Source: Sphingobacterium sp. UBA7855 (GTDB taxonomy: Bacteria; Bacteroidota; Bacteroidia; Sphingobacteriales; Sphingobacteriaceae). From it: DNA of 32,328 bases. The stretch covers positions 1-32,328 of the forward strand of contig DLST01000016.1 of assembly GCA_002500745.1 (NCBI GenBank), read 5' to 3'. The notes under the pieces are model-generated. The model was not told where the DNA came from, did no database searches, and saw nothing but the letters and a program-made list of their open reading frames with translations. Numbering within the stretch: the stretch's first letter is position 1; each line of letters begins with the position of its first letter. Of this stretch, positions 25,885 through 32,328 are shown piece after piece. The position numbers and the translations under genes are program-made.

Positions 25885-25920
25885 AAAAAAGGCAACGTTT
25901 TTTTCAACGTTGCCTTTTTT
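25885..25920. terminator. Bidirectional terminator
   Basis: A perfect 15-bp stem (25885-25899 with 25906-25920; core GGCAACGTT/AACGTTGCC), 6-nt loop, with A-run and T-run flanks. It lies 25 nt after the peroxiredoxin stop and 18 nt from the convergent protease gene's stop, so it serves both. Confidence 0.9.
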
Positions 25921-25938
25921 ATTTGGTTTCAAATGCAG

Positions 25939-27066
25939 TTAATAGACTTTAACCATGTAGATATAGTCTTGCATTTTCTTGATTTGTTCTGTTCTTGGTA
26001 AACCCGCCAAGCTGTTCTTTTTGTTGATCTTAAGCCCTGTAACCAAAGAATCCGTTGGAATCTCTGCTAACGCATTCAAGATTGATTTTGTTTTGATTGC
26101 AAAGGCTGCACCATCAATTCCACGTTGCTTTCCAGAAATAATACCAATAACGTTACCTCTGCTATCCAATACAGGACCGCCACTATTACCTGGATTGACT
26201 GGTACGGAAATCTGATACGCGATGGTATCACCGGCATAACCAGTTGATGAACTTAGGTATCCTTGACCATATACGGCTTCATCTCGCGGAAAGCCGATGG
26301 TATAGATATCTTCACCAAGATCTGAAGTTGATGTTTTAAATGTGTACGGTAAGCTCTTAACTTTTTTAAAGTTCTTATCAGCGATGTACAAAATAGCCAA
26401 GTCTTTGCTAGGATCAGTATGTACGATTTGTGCTTTATAGGATTCGCCTTTATTATTTTGCAAGTAAATCGAATCTGCACCACTAACAACGTGGTAGTTA
26501 GTGACAACATAACCATCTGTTGTCAACATAAAGCCTGTTGCGCCAAATTGGCTTTCAGCACCTTTCACTGATTTTTTGTCGTTGATATCTTTGATTGCAG
26601 CATTGTGGGCATTGACGTTCTTTTTGACATTGTTCATGTCTCTACGCAATGCACTGTAATCGGAAGAAGCCTTTTCGAGGTTGCTGTAATAACCGCTCAA
26701 CCATAATGTGCCAAATACCGCAAATACCGCGACTACTGCAGCGACCAAAGAACTGGCTTTGATACGTTCCCAAAGAGAAATCACCGTTGACTGCTTCATT
26801 GGTACGACCTTAGTCGTTTTACTTTGGGTTTTATGGTATTCTTTTGCTGATTGTGCCAATACATTTTTGAAATCTATCCGATGGCTAGTTTCTTTCATAT
26901 GGGCAACAAATTCGCGGTGTTGTTGTAATTGGGCAGCATAGGAGGGGTGTTCAGCACAGAAAGATTCAAATGCAGCTTGTTCCTCGGCCGATAATTCGCC
27001 GCGAAGATATTGATCTGCTAATTCGAAAAATTCTTTTTGATTCATTGTTCCCATGGTGTTACTCAA
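25939..27066 (-). CDS. Anti-sigma-like membrane protein fused to a trypsin/HtrA-like protease
   Basis: This 375-residue protein joins two modules. Residues about 10-65 (LADQYLRGELSAEEQAAFE and following) look like the cytoplasmic N-terminus of ECF anti-sigma factors, without a zinc motif. One membrane segment covers about 104-124. A short coiled-coil-like stretch (about 128-165) leads to a chymotrypsin-fold serine protease (about 172-340) with a full triad: His192 in TNYHVVSG, Asp222 in SKDLAIL, Ser295 in PGNSGGPV. There is no PDZ domain. It starts 3 nt after the stop of an ECF sigma gene. The likely topology puts the protease in the periplasm. I infer that it holds the sigma factor and may process itself or another protein on envelope stress. 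The alternative is a plain anchored HtrA-type protease whose N-terminus only resembles an anti-sigma domain. Further Met codons at residues 5 and 8 are possible starts. Confidence 0.85.
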   Translation of the reverse strand: MSNTMGTMNQKEFFELADQYLRGELSAEEQAAFESFCAEHPSYAAQLQQHREFVAHMKETSHRIDFKNVLAQSAKEYHKTQSKTTKVVPMKQSTVISLWERIKASSLVAAVVAVFAVFGTLWLSGYYSNLEKASSDYSALRRDMNNVKKNVNAHNAAIKDINDKKSVKGAESQFGATGFMLTTDGYVVTNYHVVSGADSIYLQNNKGESYKAQIVHTDPSKDLAILYIADKNFKKVKSLPYTFKTSTSDLGEDIYTIGFPRDEAVYGQGYLSSSTGYAGDTIAYQISVPVNPGNSGGPVLDSRGNVIGIISGKQRGIDGAAFAIKTKSILNALAEIPTDSLVTGLKINKKNSLAGLPRTEQIKKMQDYIYMVKVY

Positions 27067-27069
27067 ATT

Positions 27070-27642
27070 TTAATCTGTTGAAAAAAATATTTTTTTCAGC
27101 CGTTGCAGGCATTTATACTTCTGAGTCTTGGCATTATCTGTATTGGTATAACCAAATTTTTCACAGATATCCTGCATCGAATGGTTTAAGATGTAGAAAT
27201 CGTGTAAGATTGTCTTACAGGGTTCTCCCATTTTCTCTAAGGCAAGCTCCATTTGGTCAAACTTTTTTTCAAGTTCTTGATGCTGTTGTAGATCATCTTC
27301 CTCAAATAAGGAATCTTCATAACCGCGAATGTCACTATTGCCAAAACCAGCACGATTGAGTTGCTTAAGCCAAAGCCTTCTGCAAATCGAGTAGAGATAT
27401 GTTTTAAGTTTGCTGCTGAGCTCAAAGTTCCCTTTGGAAACTTTATCGTAGAGCACAATCACAGCTTCTTGAAAGATATCTTTCGCTTCATCCTCCCTTC
27501 CATTATTTTGCAAGATCATATGGCTTATAGACGGATAGTAACGCTTATAGATAGCATCTATCGCCAAGCTGTTGCCGTCTTTGATGCCTTCAATGATTTG
27601 CTCATCATTTTCTAGCAGGACTGATTTACTGAATTTACTCAC
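27070..27642 (-). CDS. ECF-type RNA polymerase sigma factor
   Basis: This 190-residue sigma-70 family protein has region 2 at about 20-85 (EDEAKDIFQEAVIVLYDKV matches the core-binding DAEDIVQE-type block) and region 4 at about 130-185 (CKTILHDFYILNHSMQDICEKFGY with a helix-turn-helix, then KCLQRLKK). A Glu/Asp-rich linker (about 108-124) separates them. It has no region 1 or 3, as expected for ECF sigmas. The downstream gene, 3 nt away, encodes a membrane protein with an anti-sigma-like N-terminus and a periplasmic protease domain, its presumed controller. An inverted repeat (27686-27704) lies upstream and may be part of the operon's own promoter. Targets are unknown. Confidence 0.92.
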   Translation of the reverse strand: MSKFSKSVLLENDEQIIEGIKDGNSLAIDAIYKRYYPSISHMILQNNGREDEAKDIFQEAVIVLYDKVSKGNFELSSKLKTYLYSICRRLWLKQLNRAGFGNSDIRGYEDSLFEEDDLQQHQELEKKFDQMELALEKMGEPCKTILHDFYILNHSMQDICEKFGYTNTDNAKTQKYKCLQRLKKIFFSTD

Positions 27643-27685
27643 CTATTAATACCTTAATGCTTAAATTGTAACCCTTTGAAAAATA

Positions 27686-27704
27686 AAATTATTCGAAATA
27701 ATTT
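27686..27704. promoter_or_regulatory. Inverted repeat upstream of the sigma operon
   Basis: AAATTATT-CGA-AATAATTT, 8-bp arms around CGA, lies 44-62 nt before the sigma gene start. It may be an operator or part of an ECF-dependent promoter. Confidence 0.35.
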
Positions 27705-27913
27705 CAAACGCCAACTTTTATTTGTTTAAAGCGAAATCTATCCAAAAATACTGCTTATTACTGACAACCGAAAGCATTTGTTTTTTATTGGAATAGTACG
27801 GTCTATTTCTTAGCGCGGCAAGTTTCCTTTGCATCTTTTTTTGATGTTGTTACTTGCTTTGCTGCATAGCTGCCAGAAGAACTACCCTCGACTGATGAAG
27901 CACACGAAATTGA

Positions 27914-27949
27914 GCGAAAGGATTTTCGATTGTATCGAAAAAGTTTCGC
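27914..27949. promoter_or_regulatory. Nested inverted repeat upstream of the GH2 promoter
   Basis: TTTTCGAT-TGT-ATCGAAAA (27923-27941) is flanked by GCGAAA (27914-27919) and TTTCGC (27944-27949). The block ends 23 nt before the -33 element, a usual place for an activator site. Confidence 0.45.
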
Positions 27950-27972
27950 AATCGAGTGCTTTCATAATCTGC

Positions 27973-28003
27973 TTGTTATTACTCCAAAATGAAGTTACAT
28001 TTG
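27973..28003 (+). promoter_or_regulatory. GH2 gene promoter
   Basis: TTG (27973-27975), 20 nt, TACATTTG (27996-28003) fits the Bacteroidota consensus, giving a predicted start near 28010 and a leader of about 24 nt before the ATG at 28034. Confidence 0.65.
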
Positions 28004-28033
28004 GTTTCCTAGTCTAAATTGTTCAACGACATT

Positions 28034-31000
28034 ATGTTAAGAAAATCTCTTATTTTTTCAACGATTCTAGCCTCCTTGCTATTCCTGAACACAAGTTTCA
28101 CGATAGGGCAGACCACCACATCCGCTATCGACGGTTTTCAGTACGGAACATTACAGTCTCCAAAAGGGAATGAGTGGGAATCTCCCCAACTATTATCACT
28201 AAATAAAGAACTGCCACATGCTTCGTTCTATTCTTTTAAAAACGTGCAGAGTGCAAGAAAAGTACTTCCCGAGCACAGTAACTATTGGATTTCGCTCAAT
28301 GGATCCTGGAAATTCAACTGGGTGAAGACTCCGGAGGAGCGGCCGAAGGATTTTTATCATCCTACATATGATGTTGGTGGCTGGGAATCGGTGCCTGTGC
28401 CCATGAGCTGGAATATTTTTGGTATACAAAAGGATGGCAGCTTAAAGTATGGCGTGCCTATTTATACCAACCAGCGCGTTATCTTTCATCATCAGGTAAA
28501 GGTCGGTGATTGGAAAGGTGGGGTCATGCGTACACCAGCCCAAGATTGGACGACTTATGTTTATCGTAATGAAGTTGGATCTTATCGACGCAACTTTACA
28601 GTCCCCACCGACTGGGACGGCCGCGAGGTATTTATCAATTTTGATGGTGTGGATTCTTTTTTCTACCTATGGATCAATGGCAAGTATGTCGGTTTTTCTA
28701 AAAATTCAAGAAACGTTGCGTCTTTCAACATCTCACCTTACTTAAAAAAGGACGCTGACAATGTGTTGGCTGTTGAAGTCTATCGTAGTTCCGATGCTTC
28801 TTTTTTGGAAGCTCAGGATATGTTTAGGCTGCCCGGTATATTTCGTGATGTCTCCCTGACTTCAACGCCAAAGGTGCAGATTCGTGATTTGGCGGCTATT
28901 CCAGATTTGGATAGCAATTACGAAAATGGTTCCTTGAAAATTACGAGTACGGTACGCAATCTTGGCAATAGAAAAGCTGAAGGCTATAAACTCGTTTATT
29001 CACTCTATAAGAATAAGCTATATAGTGACGAGAATACCTTTGTAGACCAGGCAGAAGCAGCTGCAGCTGTGCCAGTCCTCGATGGTCAAGTTTCCAACAG
29101 CATCACAGCAACGTTGAATGTGAAGAATCCAAATAAATGGTCGGCAGAGTTACCATATCGGTATACTTTGGTGGCTGAATTGAAGGATAAGAAGAACAAA
29201 ACTGTTGAAACTGTTTCCACCTATGTTGGATTTAGAAAGGTTGAAATTAAAGATACCAAGGCCGCGGATGATGAATTTGGGCTGGCTGGACGCTATTATT
29301 ATATCAACGGCAAAACAGTTAAGCTAAAAGGGGTCAACAGGCACGAGACCAACCCGGAGCATGGGAAAGTGGTGACGAGGGAACAGATGGAAGCTGAGGT
29401 AAAATTGATGAAAAGGGCCAATATCAACCACGTTCGTAATTCGCATTATCCAGAACCTGCCTATTGGTATTACCTATGCGATAAATATGGAATTTATCTG
29501 GAGGATGAAGCCAATATTGAAAGTCACGAGTATTATTATGGAAAAGAATCTCTCTCGCATGTTCCTGAATGGAAGAATGCACATGTGGCCCGTAATATCG
29601 AAATGGTGCATTCGACCATCAATCATCCGGCTGTCGTCATTTGGTCTTTAGGAAACGAAGCTGGTCCCGGCGATAATTTTGTGGCAGCCTATCAGGCCAT
29701 CAAGAAAATCGATACTTCAAGACCTGTTCAATACGAGCGTAACAATGCAATCGTAGATATGGGATCCAACCAATATCCGTCAATTGACTGGGTCAGAGGT
29801 GCTGTAAAAGGTACCTATAAATTAAAGTATCCTTACCATATCTCTGAATATTCACATTCCATGGGGAATGCTGTTGGTAACTTAATTGATTATTGGGAAG
29901 CCATCGAATCGACAAACTTCTTTATGGGCGGAGCCATCTGGGATTGGATCGATCAGGCGATGTATTATTACGATAAAAATACAGGAGAACGCTTTTTGGC
30001 CTATGGTGGTGATTTTGGGGATAAACCCAATGATGGAACTTTTGTCAATAACGGGTTGATCTTTGCCGATATGAAACCTAAGCCACAGTATTATGAGGTA
30101 AAGAAAGTATACCAAAATGCGGGCGTAAAGGCCGTTGATATGCAACAGGGTAAAATTGAACTATTTAATAAAAATTACTTTAAGGACCTATCCGATTATC
30201 AGGTACAGTGGTCGTTATTCAAAGACGGTGTAGAAGTCACAAATAGCCAAGGCACGATCAGCACGGCGGATTTGCCTAATGCGCGCCAACGCAAGCAGTT
30301 TGTATTGCCGATAAATTACGCACAGTTAGATGCTGGATCGGAATATTTTGTGAAAGTCCAATTTATACTCCATGAAGATAGGCCATGGGCAACAAAAGGT
30401 TTTGTCCAGATGGAGGAACAGCTTTTTGTCAAAGCTGCTGAAAAGAAACCGCTGATTTCATCTGTTGCAAAAGGGGGAGCTCCGGTACTTTCCAAAGAAG
30501 GTGATTTGCAGGTGGTGAAGGGAGATCAGTTTATCGCGAAGTTTGATAATAAAACAGGCTCAATATATAATCTAACGTATGCCGGTAAACAAATTATCCT
30601 CGATGGCGAAGGGCCAAAATTGGATGCACTACGTGCCCCGGTTGACAATGACAACTGGGCTTACCAACAGTGGTTTGAAAAGGGATTACATAACCTGAAA
30701 CATAAGGTTTTGTCGTCAAATAGCTATACCAAGAAAGATGGAACAGTTGTATTGGCATTTACAGTTGAATCGCAAGCGCCTTATGGTGCGTCTTTGTTAG
30801 GTGGAACTTCGGGAACCTACACCCTTAAAGCACACAAAGACAAACCTTTTGGTAAGGACGACTTTAAATTCACAAGCAATCAGATCTGGACCATCTATAA
30901 GGATGGCTCCATAGAATTATCTTCGAGTATTACATCTAATAATGCGAGTATTGTCTTAGCGCGACTGGGCTATTCTTTGCAACTGCCTGCTGAATACAGC

Positions 31001-32080
31001 AACTATAGTTATTATGGCCGTGGACCGATCAACAATTATGCTGACCGGAAGACTGCTCAATTTATTGAAATGCACAGAAGCACCGTTAAAGATCAGTTTG
31101 TGCCGTGGCCCAATCCGCAAAGTATGAGCAACAATGAAGATGTGCGTTGGGCAGCATTGACAACGAATAATGGACAGGGAGTTGTTTTTGTTGCGAAAGA
31201 ACATTTAGCAACCTCGGCTTTGGAATATAGTGAGCTTGAATTGACGTTTGCACCACATCCTTACCAATTGCCAAAGAGTTCGGGCGTGCACGTACATCTT
31301 GATGCCGCGGTAACCGGATTGGGTGGCAACAGCTGCGGACAAGGGCCTCCGTTGGAAAAAGACCGAGTGAAAGCGGTGCCTACGTCTATGGGCTTTATTA
31401 TCCGTCCGATTCAGAACCATGATATGATGGAGAAGGTTCAGGTAGCGACTGCAGGAGATGCGCCAATATCAATCGTGAGAAGTTCCAATGGTGAGGTTTC
31501 CATGCTAGCAGGAAATAAAAGTGAGCCTGTATTGTACAGTTTGAACAACGCAAAGCCAAGTATCTACAAAGCACCCTTTGATTTACGGGCCGGTGGTAGC
31601 GTAACCGCTTGGTATCAGCATAATGAGAAATTAAAGGTAACACAACAATACACAAAAATCGAGACTATTCCAATGGAAGTTGTCTTTGCTTCAAGTCAGG
31701 AAACTGGTGAAGGTGATGCCAAGAATCTATTGGATGGAGATCCATCTTCGATCTGGCATACGATGTATTCGGTAACGGTAGCTCAATATCCGCATTGGGT
31801 TGATTTTGACGCTGGAAGTAACAAAACAATTAAAGGGTTCACTTTCCTACCCAGACAGGATGGGCCGAATGGTGATATTAAGGATTACAAAATTCAAGTG
31901 AGCAAGGATGGCAAGAATTGGGAAGACGTGATGTCGGGATCTTTTGAACGGAATAAAAAACTAAAAACGGTTCGATTTGAGAGGCCTGTAAAGGGACGTT
32001 ATATCCGTTTTACAGGGCTTAACGCACAACGGGGTGATGATTATGCATCATGTGCTGAATTTATAGTGATAGCGGAGTAA
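28034..32080 (+). CDS. Exported GH2 beta-galactosidase with C-terminal discoidin-like module
   Basis: This 1348-residue enzyme is of the LacZ type and should release terminal beta-galactose. A Sec signal peptide spans about residues 1-25. The GH2 sugar-binding and Ig-like domains follow, then the TIM barrel with the acid/base Glu542 in WSLGNEAGPG and the nucleophile Glu605 in ISEYSHSMGN. Beta-galactosidase domains 4 and 5 run to about residue 1140. The C-terminal extension has a chitobiase-type segment (about 1155-1210, PVLYSLNNAKPSIYKAPF) and a discoidin (F5/8 C) module (about 1215-1348). E. coli LacZ is about 1024 residues, so the tail is extra. I chose the ATG at 28034; a TTG at 28019 is in frame but lies before the signal and close to the promoter. 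Substrate may be a complex glycan, not lactose. Confidence 0.94.
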   Translation: MLRKSLIFSTILASLLFLNTSFTIGQTTTSAIDGFQYGTLQSPKGNEWESPQLLSLNKELPHASFYSFKNVQSARKVLPEHSNYWISLNGSWKFNWVKTPEERPKDFYHPTYDVGGWESVPVPMSWNIFGIQKDGSLKYGVPIYTNQRVIFHHQVKVGDWKGGVMRTPAQDWTTYVYRNEVGSYRRNFTVPTDWDGREVFINFDGVDSFFYLWINGKYVGFSKNSRNVASFNISPYLKKDADNVLAVEVYRSSDASFLEAQDMFRLPGIFRDVSLTSTPKVQIRDLAAIPDLDSNYENGSLKITSTVRNLGNRKAEGYKLVYSLYKNKLYSDENTFVDQAEAAAAVPVLDGQVSNSITATLNVKNPNKWSAELPYRYTLVAELKDKKNKTVETVSTYVGFRKVEIKDTKAADDEFGLAGRYYYINGKTVKLKGVNRHETNPEHGKVVTREQMEAEVKLMKRANINHVRNSHYPEPAYWYYLCDKYGIYLEDEANIESHEYYYGKESLSHVPEWKNAHVARNIEMVHSTINHPAVVIWSLGNEAGPGDNFVAAYQAIKKIDTSRPVQYERNNAIVDMGSNQYPSIDWVRGAVKGTYKLKYPYHISEYSHSMGNAVGNLIDYWEAIESTNFFMGGAIWDWIDQAMYYYDKNTGERFLAYGGDFGDKPNDGTFVNNGLIFADMKPKPQYYEVKKVYQNAGVKAVDMQQGKIELFNKNYFKDLSDYQVQWSLFKDGVEVTNSQGTISTADLPNARQRKQFVLPINYAQLDAGSEYFVKVQFILHEDRPWATKGFVQMEEQLFVKAAEKKPLISSVAKGGAPVLSKEGDLQVVKGDQFIAKFDNKTGSIYNLTYAGKQIILDGEGPKLDALRAPVDNDNWAYQQWFEKGLHNLKHKVLSSNSYTKKDGTVVLAFTVESQAPYGASLLGGTSGTYTLKAHKDKPFGKDDFKFTSNQIWTIYKDGSIELSSSITSNNASIVLARLGYSLQLPAEYSNYSYYGRGPINNYADRKTAQFIEMHRSTVKDQFVPWPNPQSMSNNEDVRWAALTTNNGQGVVFVAKEHLATSALEYSELELTFAPHPYQLPKSSGVHVHLDAAVTGLGGNSCGQGPPLEKDRVKAVPTSMGFIIRPIQNHDMMEKVQVATAGDAPISIVRSSNGEVSMLAGNKSEPVLYSLNNAKPSIYKAPFDLRAGGSVTAWYQHNEKLKVTQQYTKIETIPMEVVFASSQETGEGDAKNLLDGDPSSIWHTMYSVTVAQYPHWVDFDAGSNKTIKGFTFLPRQDGPNGDIKDYKIQVSKDGKNWEDVMSGSFERNKKLKTVRFERPVKGRYIRFTGLNAQRGDDYASCAEFIVIAE

Positions 32081-32102
32081 ATAAATAATTTGATGTATAC
32101 CG

Positions 32103-32138
32103 GCCAGTATGCTGCAACGACAGCATACTGGCTTTTTT
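32103..32138 (+). terminator. Terminator of the GH2 gene
   Basis: A perfect 12-bp stem (GCCAGTATGCTG with CAGCATACTGGC), 6-nt loop CAACGA and T6 tract lie 22 nt after the stop codon. Confidence 0.92.
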
Positions 32139-32268
32139 ATTCACACAATACATGGCTTTCGTCAGCACAACGCAATTAGGAGATCCGCGGCGGATTCTCA
32201 AAACTGCACGATTCTGCGGACGCTTGTCAATACGAATTAAAAAAGTGGAAGTAGGCTTATCAAAGCAA

Positions 32269-32306
32269 AAAAAAAGCATCACTTAGTTATAAGTGATGCT
32301 TTTTTT
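32269..32306 (-). terminator. Terminator after the minus-strand tRNA
   Basis: A 10-bp stem (GCATCACTTA with TAAGTGATGC, 32276-32285 and 32290-32299), 4-nt loop and A7/T7 flanks form a symmetric terminator just 3' of the tRNA end on the minus strand. It would also work on the plus strand. Confidence 0.85.
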
Positions 32307-32308
32307 GT

Positions 32309-32328
32309 TGGCGGTCTGGACGGGACTC
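32309..32328 (-). tRNA. 3' end of a tRNA, probably tRNA-Asp (cut by window edge)
   Basis: On the minus strand the last 20 nt read GAGT (end of the T-loop), CCCGT (T-stem), CCAGACC (acceptor 3' strand), G (discriminator) and an encoded CCA. The CCCGT stem and G73 match the usual tRNA-Asp; tRNA-Asn is less likely. The anticodon lies beyond the window. Confidence 0.75.

Larger units (their letters stand above)
27643..28033. other. 391-nt divergent intergenic region
   Basis: It separates the sigma/protease operon from the GH2 gene. Present are an AAATTATT-CGA-AATAATTT inverted repeat near the sigma gene (27686-27704), a nested inverted repeat (27914-27949), and the GH2 promoter (27973-28003). 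A 62-codon frame from a TTG at 27829 reads like a short lipoprotein signal but then has no family features and overlaps the regulatory repeat, so I do not call it a gene. Confidence 0.55.

Noticed and set aside
27829..28017. 62-codon frame reading like a lipoprotein signal (LLLALLHSC)
   Set aside because: TTG start (ATG only at 27844), no domain after the signal-like part, and it overlaps the GH2 promoter and its upstream inverted repeat.
28019..28033. TTG at 28019 as the start of the GH2 gene
   Set aside because: An ATG five codons later (28034) directly precedes a good signal peptide and fits the predicted transcript start near 28010.
32061..32282. 73-codon minus-strand open frame after the GH2 gene
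   Set aside because: Crosses the GH2 terminator and overlaps its 3' end; composition is not protein-like.

Overview
The window reads as a chromosomal segment of a Bacteroidota bacterium, most likely Sphingobacterium or a close relative in the Sphingobacteriaceae. The basis is Bacteroidota-type promoters (TTG, about 19-20 nt, TAnnTTTG), a GLPGLI-family protein next to an outer-membrane barrel protein, a CarB without its C-terminal regulatory domain, exported glycoside hydrolases (GH109, GH20, GH2) with discoidin-like tails, and general protein style. The species is an inference; no rRNA is present.

Layout. 1-561 has no intact gene but holds two LacI-type operator-like sites and an 18-bp palindrome ahead of a GH109-type glycosidase (562-1968). 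A genuine formylglycine-generating-type enzyme (2019-3074) follows. carB (3119-5938) and an exported GH20 beta-hexosaminidase (6202-8460) lie on the minus strand, and lipA (8610-9491) diverges from the hexosaminidase. Next on the minus strand are a GLPGLI protein coupled to an outer-membrane barrel protein (13187-9622), a YtcJ-like lipoprotein amidohydrolase (13384-15018), a bacilliredoxin with a structured leader (15309-15719), an NR kinase/PnuC pair for NAD salvage (15864-17032), a YkuK-like RNase-H-fold protein (17098-17571) and upp (17676-18323). Plus-strand uvrB (18610-20643) and proB-proA-orphan (20792-23490) follow. An acyl-CoA dehydrogenase (23671-24807, minus) and a 1-Cys peroxiredoxin (25224-25859, plus) diverge across a 416-nt structured gap. 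An ECF sigma factor and a membrane protein joining an anti-sigma-like N-terminus to a trypsin/HtrA-like protease form an operon (27642-25939, minus). A large GH2 beta-galactosidase (28034-32080) is followed by a strong terminator, and the last 20 nt are the 3' end of a minus-strand tRNA, probably tRNA-Asp.

How it fits together. Most genes are housekeeping: pyrimidine/arginine precursor synthesis and salvage (carB, upp), lipoylation, NAD precursor uptake, proline synthesis, DNA repair and thiol redox defence. Scattered among them are enzymes that could release GalNAc, GlcNAc/GalNAc and galactose from host or environmental glycans, plus a sulfatase-activating enzyme without a sulfatase in view. 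The most unusual locus is the sigma factor paired with an anti-sigma/protease fusion, which looks like a compact envelope-stress transducer in which regulator and periplasmic protease are one polypeptide. No CRISPR array, insertion sequence or prophage was seen.
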